Positions 35,600 to 44,769 are shown, counted from the stretch's first letter. The stretch is DNA of 64,000 nucleotides from an uncultured Clostridia bacterium (GCA_947053595.1 CAMRSX010000002.1:83098-147097), one strand, 5' to 3'. The notes: generated by a model from the letters alone, not told the origin. Numbers and translations: made by a program.

Positions 35600-35725
35600 A
35601 TTAATAAGTCTGCAGATTCTTCGACACTGCGCTGCTCTGTCATGTTGAGTGTGTCGTGCTGGCTTTGCCAGCCGACGCTGCCGAACCTTGCGTGCGTTGG
35701 GCCCAACATCTCGGGATGAATGACG
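35600..35725. repeat. Family-3 repeat between nth and the GNAT-like gene
   Basis: TGTCATGTTGAGTGTGTCG, the hairpin GCTGGC/GCCAGC (GTGCTGGCTTTGCCAGCC) and GGGCCCAACATCTCGGGATG form the element. GTCATGTTGAG and CCAACATCTC recur at 32895-32930. Confidence 0.65.
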
Positions 35726-35743
35726 CGATTGCCACAACTCTTC

Positions 35744-36397
35744 TTAGATTCTGCTGCTTGGGCAAGAGCAATTAAACACGCATCTTTCGCACTCTGGCTT
35801 CATTGCCTTGCAGCAATATCGCCCAAACAGCACCATTTGATAGTGAAGTTTGCTCCAAGTTTCCTTTGGGAAGATGCTGCACAACTGCTGCTCAACCTTG
35901 TTTGGGTCTTGGAAGTGAGCAAGTCCCAGCCTGTTTGAAACCCTAAGCACATGAGTGTCCACAGCAAAATTATCTCCACCAAATGCCTCTGCCATAACCA
36001 CATTTGCGGTTTTTCTTCCCACGCCTGCAAGAGTTGTGAGGTCATCAAAGTTGCTTGGCACCTTTCCGTCAAACCTTTCAATGATGTCGCGGCTGGCAGA
36101 TTTAATTGCCTTTGCCTTGTTATGAAAAAAGCCGCAAGAATGAATTTTTTCTTCCAACTCTTCTTGGCTGATGTTCACAAAAGCCTCTGGCGTGCTGTGA
36201 GTTTTAAAAAGCTCACTTGTCACCTGATTGACGCGCTTGTCAGTGCATTGGGCAGACAAAACCACTGCCACCAAAAGCTCAAACGGCGTCCTAAACTGCA
36301 ATTCGCACTTTGGGTTTTCCACCATAATGTCCAGCCCATCCATAACAAACTGCGCAGACAAACCAGCGTCTTGAATATTTTCAATTTTTCCATCCAT
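35744..36397 (-). CDS. nth: Endonuclease III
   Basis: 217 residues, normal size. This DNA glycosylase/AP lyase removes oxidised pyrimidines. The helix-hairpin-helix LAGVGRKTANVVMAEAF contains the catalytic Lys, followed by VDTHVLRVSNRLGL with the catalytic Asp, and the [4Fe-4S] pattern C-x6-C-x2-C-x5-C (CCKAMKPECERC...). AQCTDKRVNQVT is also diagnostic. The SD is weak (GAGAGA). Confidence 0.97.
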   Translation of the reverse strand: MDGKIENIQDAGLSAQFVMDGLDIMVENPKCELQFRTPFELLVAVVLSAQCTDKRVNQVTSELFKTHSTPEAFVNISQEELEEKIHSCGFFHNKAKAIKSASRDIIERFDGKVPSNFDDLTTLAGVGRKTANVVMAEAFGGDNFAVDTHVLRVSNRLGLAHFQDPNKVEQQLCSIFPKETWSKLHYQMVLFGRYCCKAMKPECERCVFNCSCPSSRI

Positions 36398-36764
36398 AGT
36401 TTTCTCTCATTTGTTTTTTTTAAGGTTATAATGCTGCTGTTGACAAGCCCCAAATCATATTCCCTCGTGCAAATTCTGCGAAAAGCAAGAGTTTTGAGAC
36501 ACGAATCTTCCGTTAAACATTCTAATTTTCTCTCAACGCCATACTTCGCAAGAGAGTCGCGACAAAGCTTGTTTCAGCAACTCCAACACCAAAATTCTAC
36601 GAATAAGCAAGATTTACAAAACTCATTCTTCAAAATATTCCTGACAGTTAAGAAGCAAGCAATGCAAGGCTCGGTGCGCTTTTAAGGAAGGAATTTAGTT
36701 CTCTAAATGACTGACTTAAAAGCGTGCCAGAAACGCCGCAGTGCGATGCTTATTGGCTGTCAGG
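36398..36764. other. Intergenic region behind lysS
   Basis: No gene is seen in 367 bases. At 36676-36723 a two-level palindrome is present: CGCTTTTAAG pairs with CTTAAAAGCG, enclosing ATTTAG/CTAAAT. It lies about 40 bases beyond the lysS stop on the minus strand and may stabilise or end the lysS message, though it lacks a T-run. The rest looks like decayed sequence with no recognised signal. Confidence 0.5.
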
Positions 36765-38222
36765 TTATTTCATCAGTGGGAACAAAACAACATCTCTGAT
36801 GTTTGGACAATCAAATACAAACTGCAAAAATCTGTCAATTCCAAAGCCAAGTCCGGAAATTGGTGGCATTCCATGCTCCATGGCAAGAAGGAAATCTTCA
36901 TCCACATCCATAGTTTCGTCGTCACCCGCCGCCTTTTCTTCCAACTGAAGTTCCAGTGTGCGTCTTTGTGTGATTGGGTCAACCAGCTCGGAATATGCTT
37001 TCACAAGTTCTGCGCCGCCCGCAACCACTTGGAAAACGTCGATGATGCGCTCGTCTTTATCATTTCTTCTGGCAAGCGGAATGAGAGAAGCTGGATAGTT
37101 ATACAAAATGGTTGGATTGACAATTTCGGCACGAATTTTGCGCTTGTATATATAGTCAATGAGGGTGCGCACAGTTTTGCACTCTTCAAGTTCAGCATAT
37201 CCAAACATGCCCTTTTCAACCACAATCTTTTTAAGTGCATCCACATCGTCAATGCCAAGAAAATCGCAGCCCAAAAGCTCTCGCATTGTTGCAACATAGT
37301 CAATTCTTGGCCACTCTCCGCCAAAATCAATTTCTTGACCTTGATAGTTCACTTTTGTTGTGCCAAGGCACTCTTCAAAAAGCTTGGTTGTCAGCTGTTT
37401 AAAAAATTTGATGTTGTCTTCAAAGTTCCAATAAGCTGCATACCACTCCACTTGTGTGAACTCCTGCAAATGTGATGGGTCCATGCCCTCATTGCGGAAA
37501 TCTTTGCCAAGTTCAAACACTCTGTCAATGCCAGCGCCTATGCACTGCTTCAAATAACACTCTGTGGCAATGCGCAAATTGCACTGCAAATCCAGCGCGT
37601 TGTGATGTGTAAAAAATGGCTTTGCGCTTGCGCCCGAAACGCTTGTTTGCAAAATTGGAGTTTCCACTTCAATGAAGCCGTTGTCTTCCAAAAATCTGCG
37701 CACAAAAGAAACAACCTTGCTTCTGGTGAGGAAGATTTTGCGACTTTCTTCATTTGTGATGAGGTCAAGATATCGCTGGCGATATTTGATTTCTGTGTCG
37801 GCAATTCCGTGAAACTTTTCTGGAAGTGGACGCATTGCCTTTGACAGCAAGGTGATTTTTTCTGCCTTAACTGTCACCTCGCCGGTTTGCGTTTCATACA
37901 CTTCGCCTTCAACCCCCACAAAGTCTGCAATGTCAATCATTTTTTTATAAAAATTATAGTCTTCTTCTGAAAACTCGTTTCTGCCAACAGAAACTTGAAT
38001 TTTGTCATTCACATCTCTGATTTGACAAAAGCCAAACTTGCCCATTATGCGACGAAAAACAATTCTTCCAGCAATTTTCACATGCTGCCCAAGTTTTTCT
38101 CTTGCCTCACCGATGGTGCAAGTTCTCTCAAACTTTTCTTTGAATGGGATTTCGCCCATTTTTTTCAGCTCGTCAATTTTTTGACGCCTGATGTCAACTT
38201 CATTGGTTGAAAATTCTTCCAT
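36765..38222 (-). CDS. lysS: Lysyl-tRNA synthetase, class II
   Basis: 485 residues, normal length. It charges tRNA-Lys. An OB-fold anticodon domain (KIAGRIVFRRIMGKFGFCQIRD, about 45-145) precedes the class II core with YRQRYLDLI (motif 1), FRNEGMDPSHLQEFTQVEWY (motif 2) and GMPPISGLGFGIDRF (motif 3). SD is GGGGG. It has its own promoter (38270-38298) and diverges from an SDR gene. No T-box was seen in the short leader. Confidence 0.97.
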   Translation of the reverse strand: MEEFSTNEVDIRRQKIDELKKMGEIPFKEKFERTCTIGEAREKLGQHVKIAGRIVFRRIMGKFGFCQIRDVNDKIQVSVGRNEFSEEDYNFYKKMIDIADFVGVEGEVYETQTGEVTVKAEKITLLSKAMRPLPEKFHGIADTEIKYRQRYLDLITNEESRKIFLTRSKVVSFVRRFLEDNGFIEVETPILQTSVSGASAKPFFTHHNALDLQCNLRIATECYLKQCIGAGIDRVFELGKDFRNEGMDPSHLQEFTQVEWYAAYWNFEDNIKFFKQLTTKLFEECLGTTKVNYQGQEIDFGGEWPRIDYVATMRELLGCDFLGIDDVDALKKIVVEKGMFGYAELEECKTVRTLIDYIYKRKIRAEIVNPTILYNYPASLIPLARRNDKDERIIDVFQVVAGGAELVKAYSELVDPITQRRTLELQLEEKAAGDDETMDVDEDFLLAMEHGMPPISGLGFGIDRFLQFVFDCPNIRDVVLFPLMK

Positions 38223-38269
38223 ATTGCCCCCTAATATATATTAAAGAATGTTATTATCTAACTTGTTTG

Positions 38270-38298
38270 AGTTTAGCACATAAAGCGCTTTAAGTCAA
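38270..38298 (-). promoter_or_regulatory. lysS promoter
   Basis: Minus strand: TTGACT (38293-38298), 17-base spacer, TAAACT (38270-38275). The leader to the lysS ATG is about 40 bases. Confidence 0.75.
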
Positions 38299-38317
38299 AT
38301 AATTGCCCAATTTTCTT

Positions 38318-38345
38318 TTGAAAAACAAAAATTTCGTGATATAAT
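38318..38345 (+). promoter_or_regulatory. Promoter of the SDR gene
   Basis: TTGAAA (38318-38323), 16-base spacer, TATAAT (38340-38345), about 31 bases before the ATG. It is back to back with the lysS promoter. Confidence 0.75.
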
Positions 38346-38376
38346 AGACGAGAGAAAAAATAAAAAAGGATTTGTT

Positions 38377-39114
38377 ATGATTAAAAAAACAGCACTGATT
38401 GTGGGCGCGTCTGGCGAAATTGGGCTTGCCACCGCACAAAAGCTGGCAAAGGCTGGCTATAACTTGGCTCTTACATACAACAGCGCCAAAGTTGACTTTG
38501 AAAAAGAAATCGGCATGAAAAAAGATGGCGTTTTGAAGTCATATCACCTTTCTTTGGGGCAAAACGGCAACATTGAAGAGGTTTTTGGCGCCATTGCAAA
38601 GGACTTTCCTTATGTTGACACCCTTGTGTTTTGCGCGGGAAAAGCACAAAAGCGAGAGCTTATCATTGACGCCACCAACGAGGAGATTGACTCGCTTTTT
38701 TCTGTCAACATCTCTTCTGCCATCAAGTGCGTGAGAGAGTTTGTCAAGCTTTCCATCAACAAACATCCTGCAAGCATTGTGCTGGTGGGCTCTTTTGTTG
38801 AAAAGGTTGGCTGCTCTTGCGAAAGCGTCTATGCCTCCACAAAAAGCGCCATGAGCGGGCTTTGCAAATCGCTTGCAAGCGAACTTGGAAACTTGGATGT
38901 GAGAATCAACGTTGTTGCACCCGGCTTTATTGACACAAAAATGAACAACAATCTCTCGCAAGAAGAAAAGGATGAAATCGCTGCCATGACACCACTCAAG
39001 CGCCTTGGCACCGCCCAAGATGTTGCAAACGCAATTGCGTTTTTGTGCCAAGAAGACGCAGCCTTCATCACAGGGCAAACGCTGTTTGTGGATGGCGGCT
39101 TGATTTTGGAATGA
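38377..39114 (+). CDS. Short-chain dehydrogenase/reductase, FabG-like
   Basis: 245 residues. The Rossmann motif appears as GASGEIGLATA and the catalytic set as Ser in VGSFVEK, then YASTKSA (Y-x-x-x-K). The C-terminal RINVVAPGFIDTKM and ITGQTLFVDGGLI are typical of 3-oxoacyl-ACP reductase-like SDRs. There are no fatty-acid genes nearby, so the substrate stays open. SD is AAGGA; own promoter at 38318. Confidence 0.9.
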   Translation: MIKKTALIVGASGEIGLATAQKLAKAGYNLALTYNSAKVDFEKEIGMKKDGVLKSYHLSLGQNGNIEEVFGAIAKDFPYVDTLVFCAGKAQKRELIIDATNEEIDSLFSVNISSAIKCVREFVKLSINKHPASIVLVGSFVEKVGCSCESVYASTKSAMSGLCKSLASELGNLDVRINVVAPGFIDTKMNNNLSQEEKDEIAAMTPLKRLGTAQDVANAIAFLCQEDAAFITGQTLFVDGGLILE

Positions 39115-39180
39115 CAAAGCGCGCAAAACAAAGTTAATACAAATGTAAATTACAAAAATTAAAAAAAAAGGTTTTAAAAT

Positions 39181-39960
39181 ATGTTAGGTGCAGTTGTTGG
39201 AGATGTTGTTGGCTCCATTTGTGAATTTGACAACATAAGAACAAAGGATTTTCAGTTGTTTGCTCCTTCTTGTTTTTTCACGGACGACAGCGTTATGACT
39301 TTTGCCGTGGCTGAAGCTTTAAGAAAAACACAAAGCAAAAACTTTAAGAATTTGGAAAAACAAGCCGTAAAAGAAATGCTTAAGTTTGGAAAGTTATATC
39401 CTCACGCAAGCTATGGCATGAATTTTGGTTTTTGGCTGAGAGAAAAGCATCCACAGCCTTATGAATCTTGTGGCAATGGCAGCGCAATGAGAGTGAGTCC
39501 CGTTGCCTACTTTGCAAAAAACATCAGTGAAGTGAAGAAACTTTCCAAAGCAGTCACCCAAGTTTCACACAATCATGTTGAAGGCATCAAAGGCGCAGAA
39601 GCAACAGCCGTTGCCGTGTGGTTGGCATTAACTGGAAAAAGCAAGCAAGACATCAAAGAATATATTCAGCAAAATTATTATGACTTAAGCTTTGATTATG
39701 AAGATTTAAGAGCAAATTACACCTTTGGCGAAACCTGTCAAGACACTGTTCCCCAAGCAATTTTTTGTTTCTTAATCAGCAGCGATTTTGAAGATTGCTT
39801 AAGAACAAGCATCTCCATTGGTGGCGACAGCGACACTTTGTGTGCCATTTCCTGCGCAATTGCAGAAGCTTATTATGGCCTCCCTGAAGAAATTGAAAGC
39901 CAAACATTAACATTTCTAGACAAAAGATTGTCAAAGTTGTATAACAAGCATTACAGATAA
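39181..39960 (+). CDS. ADP-ribosylglycohydrolase family protein
   Basis: 259 residues. DraG-type metal-binding motifs are all present: GDVVGSICE, FTDDSVMTFAVAEAL, GNGSAMRVSPVAYF, SHNHVEGIKGAEA and GGDSDTLCAISCAIAEAYYG. Such enzymes remove ADP-ribose from proteins or small molecules. The partner transferase was not found in the window. It follows the SDR gene on the same strand with a 66-base gap and ends at a terminator. Confidence 0.93.
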   Translation: MLGAVVGDVVGSICEFDNIRTKDFQLFAPSCFFTDDSVMTFAVAEALRKTQSKNFKNLEKQAVKEMLKFGKLYPHASYGMNFGFWLREKHPQPYESCGNGSAMRVSPVAYFAKNISEVKKLSKAVTQVSHNHVEGIKGAEATAVAVWLALTGKSKQDIKEYIQQNYYDLSFDYEDLRANYTFGETCQDTVPQAIFCFLISSDFEDCLRTSISIGGDSDTLCAISCAIAEAYYGLPEEIESQTLTFLDKRLSKLYNKHYR

Positions 39961-40029
39961 AAAACCAGACAAAAAAGAAGCGCTTACTGCAGGCTTGTTT
40001 TTAATGTTTTTCTTGTGCGTAAAGAAACA

Positions 40030-40057
40030 AAAACTCTCAAAAAAGAGAGTTTTTTTG
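40030..40057 (+). terminator. Intrinsic terminator after the ADP-ribosylglycohydrolase gene
   Basis: AAACTCTC, six A, GAGAGTTT and a T-run make an 8-bp stem, about 70 bases beyond the stop. Confidence 0.85.
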
Positions 40058-40116
40058 TTTGTTTTTTGAGATTTTGCATTTTTGTTTGGTGTGTTTTGAA
40101 AGTTTTCATTGCACAA

Positions 40117-40158
40117 CATGTGGTGTATTATGTTTGCATATCACACAATGCGCGGTGT
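40117..40158. repeat. Family-1 palindrome behind the ftsQ-like gene
   Basis: TGTGGTGTATTATGTTTGCATATCACACA is an imperfect palindrome followed by another half, GCGGTGTATTATGCAAGC. It ends at the stop codon of the minus-strand gene at 40160. Confidence 0.7.
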
Positions 40159-40159
40159 A

Positions 40160-41134
40160 TTATGCAAGCAAAAAGTTGACATCCACAAGCGCATAGAAAA
40201 TGTCGTTTTCGGTTCGGTCAACATTTTCATCCAATGTGAGATTGTCCACCAAAATTCCGCAACCAGCCAAAAGCTGAAAGGAAAAAACTTGTGCATTTTC
40301 ATCAGTTTGTTTGCAAGGCACAAACTGCCCATTGCTGTTTTTTTGCACAAACATCTTTTGTCCATTTTTGTCTAAGATGTTGCCTTCTGCATCGGCAGAC
40401 TGGCTGAAAAGCGCGCTTTCTGCTGCAAACATTTTTTGCACTTTGTTGGCAAAAGCAAAGTTGATGTTGCCAATCACAAACTTTCTGCCTTCAAAGGTTG
40501 TCAGCTGCAGGCAATCGAATTGTTTTTTGCTGAACTCGTCCACATTTTTGCAAAGCTTGAGTTTTTGGAATTTTCCAAGCTGCTGCGACAAACTTCTGTT
40601 GTTTGCCAGCATAACCGAAAAAAATTTCAGCATAGCGCTTTGCTCAACCTTCAAAAAATCGCCCACTTTCACATCTTCATTTTCAAACTCCAGCCCTTCC
40701 AGCAGCATGGCATTGCTTTGAGTGGAAGAAAAGCCGCTTTGTGTGCGAAGCACGCGAAAGTCTCTGTCACAAATCAAAAATTGTCCACCATTTTCCACGG
40801 CAAAAAGTTCTTCTCTTTCTGACAGATGGATGACAAACTTGTTTGGGAACACCGTTTCAATGTTTTGCACCCTAAGATAGGCAAAATTTGGATTTATTGC
40901 AGCGTGATTTTCAATGTTTGAAATTGACCTTTTTTTGCTTTCAAACAGCACACACGCGCCCTTGCGAAAGCCGCCCGCCTCAATAATCTCTTGCTGTGAC
41001 GCCAAAAAATTTTGCGTTGTGGATGCAAACTGCACCGAAACTGACGACAGCGCAAAAAGCGTCCAAAATAAGATGAGCACAGCGGCAACAACGCAAACTA
41101 TGGCAGAAAGTGTGATGATAAGTTTTTTGTTCAA
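40160..41134 (-). CDS. Cell division protein FtsQ/DivIB-like
   Basis: 324 residues: a short cytoplasmic start, one membrane helix (LIITLSAIVCVVAAVLILFW), a POTRA-like region (about 35-105, with AYLRVQNIETVFPNKFVIHLSERE) and a beta domain. The phrase FPNKFVIHLSEREELFAVE is typical of FtsQ/DivIB. The start is TTG at 41132-41134 with AAGGA upstream, overlapping the murA stop as TTGA. The murA-ftsQ pairing supports a division role. Confidence 0.8.
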   Translation of the reverse strand: MNKKLIITLSAIVCVVAAVLILFWTLFALSSVSVQFASTTQNFLASQQEIIEAGGFRKGACVLFESKKRSISNIENHAAINPNFAYLRVQNIETVFPNKFVIHLSEREELFAVENGGQFLICDRDFRVLRTQSGFSSTQSNAMLLEGLEFENEDVKVGDFLKVEQSAMLKFFSVMLANNRSLSQQLGKFQKLKLCKNVDEFSKKQFDCLQLTTFEGRKFVIGNINFAFANKVQKMFAAESALFSQSADAEGNILDKNGQKMFVQKNSNGQFVPCKQTDENAQVFSFQLLAGCGILVDNLTLDENVDRTENDIFYALVDVNFLLA

Positions 41135-42390
41135 TCTTCAATCCTTTTGATTTCAGCGCCCAAAAGTTTATATTTTTCTTCAATTCTTTCATAGCCACGG
41201 TCGATATATTCCACATTGTGCACGGTGGTGTACCCTTCTGCTTTTAAGCCCGCAATCACCAGCGCAGCCCCTGCGCGAAGGTCGGTTGCAAAGACATCCG
41301 CCCCATACAACTGCTCCACGCCAACAACGCAAGCAGAGCGGTCTTTCACCACAATGTTTGCGCCCATTTTGCGCAGTTCCATAACATGCCCAAACCGATT
41401 TTCAAACAAGTTCTCTTGAATGATGCAAACACCGCTGCAAACAGATTGCAACGTCATCATCTGAGGCTGAAGGTCGGTTGGAAAATGTGGATATGGCAAA
41501 GTTTGAATTTTTTCAATTGAAGAAAGCCTTCTGTCCGCTTTCACCCTTATTTTATCATCAAACACATCAATTTGGCAAGCACTTTGCCTTAAAAACGAAA
41601 TTAAGCTTTCGTTGTGGCGATATATTGCATTTTCAATCATCACATCACCGCCGCAAGTTGCAACCGCCAAAAGATATGTGCCGGCAACAATGCGGTCGCT
41701 CATCACGGCAAACTCTCCACCATGCAGGCTTTTAACGCCTTCAATTTCAATGCAGTCAGTGCCTGCACCTCTCACCTTTGCGCCCATTTTGTTGAGAAAA
41801 TTTTGAAGGTCAACCACCTCCGGTTCTTTTGCCACATTCTTAAGCGTGGTGACGCCGTCAAGCAAACACGCACAAAGCATCAGGCTTTCGGTGGCGCCCA
41901 CACTTGGAAACGGAAAGACAACTTCACCACACCGCATGTTTTCGCCGTGGCAATATATGTAACCATGTTTTTCAACCACCCTCACCCCAAGCGCCTTAAA
42001 GCCATTGAGATGAATGTCAATGGGTCTGGAGCCAATTTTGCAGCCGCCCGGATAGGCAATCACTGCCTTCTTAAATCTTCCCAGCATTGCTCCCAAAAAG
42101 ATGATGGAAGCCCGCACCTTTTGCGCAAGAGTGTGCGTGATGCTTTTGTTTTCCAAACCGGTTGTGTCCAAAAGTAACTTCTTGCCCGACAACTGGCTTT
42201 TTGCGCCCAAGGTTTGCAAAATTTGCCTCATGCAATCAAGGTCGGACAAATCCACATAATCAGAAAGTTGCACCTGTCCGTCGCACAGCACAACCCCCGC
42301 CATAATTGGCAAAAAAGCGTTTTTGGAGGCTTCAACACTCACAACCCCCTCCAGCTTCTTGCCGCCATAAATCATCAAATTTTCACTCAT
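41131..42390 (-). CDS. murA: UDP-N-acetylglucosamine 1-carboxyvinyltransferase
   Basis: 419 residues. MurA adds enolpyruvate to UDP-GlcNAc, the first committed step of peptidoglycan synthesis. The substrate KNAFLPIMAG, the catalytic Cys in YPGGCKIGSRPIDIHLNG, and FPTDLQPQMM are all conserved. The ATG at 42388-42390 has no SD; TAAACT lies seven bases upstream, hinting at a leaderless message, but no -35 box is convincing. ftsQ-like follows with overlap. Confidence 0.96.
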   Translation of the reverse strand: MSENLMIYGGKKLEGVVSVEASKNAFLPIMAGVVLCDGQVQLSDYVDLSDLDCMRQILQTLGAKSQLSGKKLLLDTTGLENKSITHTLAQKVRASIIFLGAMLGRFKKAVIAYPGGCKIGSRPIDIHLNGFKALGVRVVEKHGYIYCHGENMRCGEVVFPFPSVGATESLMLCACLLDGVTTLKNVAKEPEVVDLQNFLNKMGAKVRGAGTDCIEIEGVKSLHGGEFAVMSDRIVAGTYLLAVATCGGDVMIENAIYRHNESLISFLRQSACQIDVFDDKIRVKADRRLSSIEKIQTLPYPHFPTDLQPQMMTLQSVCSGVCIIQENLFENRFGHVMELRKMGANIVVKDRSACVVGVEQLYGADVFATDLRAGAALVIAGLKAEGYTTVHNVEYIDRGYERIEEKYKLLGAEIKRIED

Positions 42391-42523
42391 ATAAAATAGT
42401 TTATGAAAGTTTGCATTTTTTGGTTTTATTTTCGGAAAAATAACATCAAAAACGGAGAAAAAAATTCACAAAAAGCGCTTAAAAATAATTTTTCAAAAAT
42501 TTACATAAAAAACTGTCTTTTGC

Positions 42524-42553
42524 TTGTAAAAAGTGTCGAAATCATGATATACT
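42524..42553 (+). promoter_or_regulatory. Promoter of the Rho-like gene
   Basis: TTGTAA (42524-42529), 18-base spacer, TATACT (42548-42553). The leader to the ATG at 42596 is about 36 bases and carries AAGGAG. Confidence 0.7.
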
Positions 42554-42595
42554 ATAGATGACAAATTTTTGCACACAAAAATAAGGAGAATTGAA

Positions 42596-43777
42596 ATGGC
42601 AAGAAACCCATCTTATGACTTTAAAAACCTTTCAAAAGCGCACCAAGACTGCCTTAGTTTAATTGAGACCTTGGGCATATATGAACTGCGCGCTTTGGCA
42701 AGAGTGTTTGGAGATAATTCCCCAACAGTTTCAAAGAGGGATGACCACATCCGCATTGTCATGGACAAAATCATTTCTGGCGAAGAAGTTAAATCCATTC
42801 CAATGCGTCCGGGCAGACCATACAAACAGCTGTCTAACATTGAAGGAATTTTGGCAGAATTGTCGCAAATCACTGGAAAGGATTACACTCTCAAAACAAA
42901 TCAAACCAGAAACGTCAACCGCTCTCAAAAGATTGTTGTTTTCAGACAAGTTGAGGAAGACATCCTGAGTCAACAACTTTTTCCAATTGAAGTGCGCGGC
43001 GTTTTGCTGGAAAAAAGCGAAAAAGAGTTTGTGCTTAGCGACATCGAAACCAACACCATTGTGCTTGTGAAAAAAGATGGAAACGAAATGTTGAAGCCAT
43101 TTGACTTCATAACTGGCACCGCCGTGGTTATGAACACACAAAATGAATATATGATGAACGACATCAAAAGCATAAACTTCCAAAGCGCAAAAACATATCA
43201 CGACTTTGTTGCCCCATACAAACTTGCCGTGCCAACCGAAACACTTGACTTGGACGGAAAGAAAATTTTGCTTGGCTCCAGATATTTGTTGAAAGATGTT
43301 AAATTTGCCGACAACAAAACAGAAATTCAAGCAATCCTTAAAAAACTGAACGAAAACAAAATTGTTTCGCTTGCCATTGTGCCAAATGTTATGTATGAAG
43401 ATGTGATGCCAATCAAACAGCTTGGCTTCAACAATGTGTTCATGATTAAATATGACGAAAGCCCATTTGTTGCGTCTGAAATTTTTAACAACTTCATCAA
43501 TCACATCATTCGCCTGCAAGAGCAAGGCTTGAGCATTGCAATTTTTGTTCAAGACCTCACCACCCTTGCCGATTTTGTGGATTATGCATACAAAAACAAC
43601 ACCAAAGCCCTGATGGGACACACCGAAATGGCTGTGGAAGCCATCAAAAAAGTGGTGCTTTTGGCAAGAGATGGCGGAGATGGCAAACACACCACTCTTT
43701 TTGCAACGCTGGACGATTCCGACCTCACCGACCCACTGTTTGTGACAAGCGTATACAAAGTTTCAAAGCGTCTGTGA
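42596..43777 (+). CDS. Rho-like protein without a Walker A motif
   Basis: 393 residues. The order matches Rho: an N-terminal Rho_N/SAP-like helix bundle (SLIETLGIYELRALARVFG, about 20-60); a cold-shock-like RNA-binding region (about 130-190: VRGVLLEKSEKEFVLSD, VLVKKDG, FDFITGTAVV); then a RecA-like part (220-393) with IAIFVQDLTTLADFV where Walker B sits and EAIKKVVLLARDGGDG near the C-terminus. Where Rho has the ATP-binding GKT loop, this protein has GKKILLGSRYLLKD, with no P-loop. It therefore probably lacks ATPase activity. The ATG at 42596 is nine bases behind AAGGAG; the track start is an extension. Homology is by eye and needs a profile search. Confidence 0.6.
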   Translation: MARNPSYDFKNLSKAHQDCLSLIETLGIYELRALARVFGDNSPTVSKRDDHIRIVMDKIISGEEVKSIPMRPGRPYKQLSNIEGILAELSQITGKDYTLKTNQTRNVNRSQKIVVFRQVEEDILSQQLFPIEVRGVLLEKSEKEFVLSDIETNTIVLVKKDGNEMLKPFDFITGTAVVMNTQNEYMMNDIKSINFQSAKTYHDFVAPYKLAVPTETLDLDGKKILLGSRYLLKDVKFADNKTEIQAILKKLNENKIVSLAIVPNVMYEDVMPIKQLGFNNVFMIKYDESPFVASEIFNNFINHIIRLQEQGLSIAIFVQDLTTLADFVDYAYKNNTKALMGHTEMAVEAIKKVVLLARDGGDGKHTTLFATLDDSDLTDPLFVTSVYKVSKRL

Positions 43778-43880
43778 CGCTTTTTCTTGTGCAAAAAGTG
43801 CATTTCACTTGCCGCATTTGTTTTTTGCACTTTCATCGCGCTTTTTCTTGCCGCTTTTTGCAAGCGCATCCCCTTTTTGT

Positions 43881-43910
43881 TTGACTTTTGCTGATTTTTT
43901 AAATTATAAT
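43881..43910 (+). promoter_or_regulatory. Promoter giving a leaderless lgt mRNA
   Basis: TTGACT (43881-43886), 18-base spacer, TATAAT (43905-43910), then ATCAATT and the lgt ATG. The message should start within a base or two of the start codon, and no SD is present. Confidence 0.82.
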
Positions 43911-43917
43911 ATCAATT

Positions 43918-44769
43918 ATGAACATTCTTCAACTTTCAATTCCAAGCGGCTTTTCAATTGGAAAGCTGACAATAAATTTTTATGGGCTGATAAGCGCCCT
44001 TTCATATCTTTTGGGCGTTGTGATAGCCATGAAAAATGCCAAAAAGCGAGGCTTTAAGTCTGAAGACATCCTCACCCTTGCATGTTATGTCATTCCGCTT
44101 TGCATTGTTGGCGCAAGGCTTTATTATGTGTTGTTCAAGCTGGATAATTACACCAATTTTGTGGACATCTTCAAAATTTGGGAAGGCGGTTTGGCGTTTT
44201 ATGGCGGGCTGATTGGCGGCGCTGGGGGCGTGCTGCTGTTTTGCCTCATCCACAAAAAAAACTTTGTTGCTTTGGCTGACATCATTGCCCCTGCTCTCAT
44301 CATCTCACAAGCGCTGGGGCGCTGGGGAAATTTCTTCAATCAAGAAGCTTATGGCAACTTTCTTGAAAACCCTTCCACGCACTGGTTTCCACTTGGGGTG
44401 TTCATCGAAAACTGCACACAAGAGGGCTGCCTATGCACAGGAAGCGGCTGGCACCAAGCAACATTTTTTTATGAAAGCCTTTGGTGCGCCGTGTCCTTTG
44501 TCATTTTGCAGCTGATGCTTTCAAAAGTGAACTTCAAAAAAAATGGCGCCATTGCAGCGGGATATTTCATTTTGTATGGCATTGAAAGAGCCATTGTTGA
44601 GGGTATGAGAACGGACAGCTTATATATTGGCAGCGTGAGGGTTTCGCAGCTTCTCAGCGGGATTTTCATTGCTGTGGGCGTGGCATATTTTGCCCTTTAT
44701 TTCCTTTCAACCAAAAGGAAAAAGGACAGTTTTTCAAAAATTATGGATGTGCTTAAAAAGGATTTATAA
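43918..44769 (+). CDS. lgt: Prolipoprotein diacylglyceryl transferase (leaderless)
   Basis: 283 residues with about seven membrane helices. Lgt transfers diacylglycerol to the lipobox Cys of prolipoproteins. The signature is GRWGNFFNQEAYG, and upstream HGR-like residues appear as ARLYYVLF; EGGLAFYGGLIGG and GIERAIVEGMRTDSLYIG are also conserved. A loop of about 20 residues with four Cys (ENCTQEGCLCTGSGW) is seen in related clostridial proteins. The ATG lies seven bases from a consensus -10 box. Confidence 0.95.
   Translation: MNILQLSIPSGFSIGKLTINFYGLISALSYLLGVVIAMKNAKKRGFKSEDILTLACYVIPLCIVGARLYYVLFKLDNYTNFVDIFKIWEGGLAFYGGLIGGAGGVLLFCLIHKKNFVALADIIAPALIISQALGRWGNFFNQEAYGNFLENPSTHWFPLGVFIENCTQEGCLCTGSGWHQATFFYESLWCAVSFVILQLMLSKVNFKKNGAIAAGYFILYGIERAIVEGMRTDSLYIGSVRVSQLLSGIFIAVGVAYFALYFLSTKRKKDSFSKIMDVLKKDL

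Noticed and set aside
38539-39131. Minus-strand ORFs opposite the SDR gene
   Set aside because: Antisense to a clear SDR with promoter and SD.
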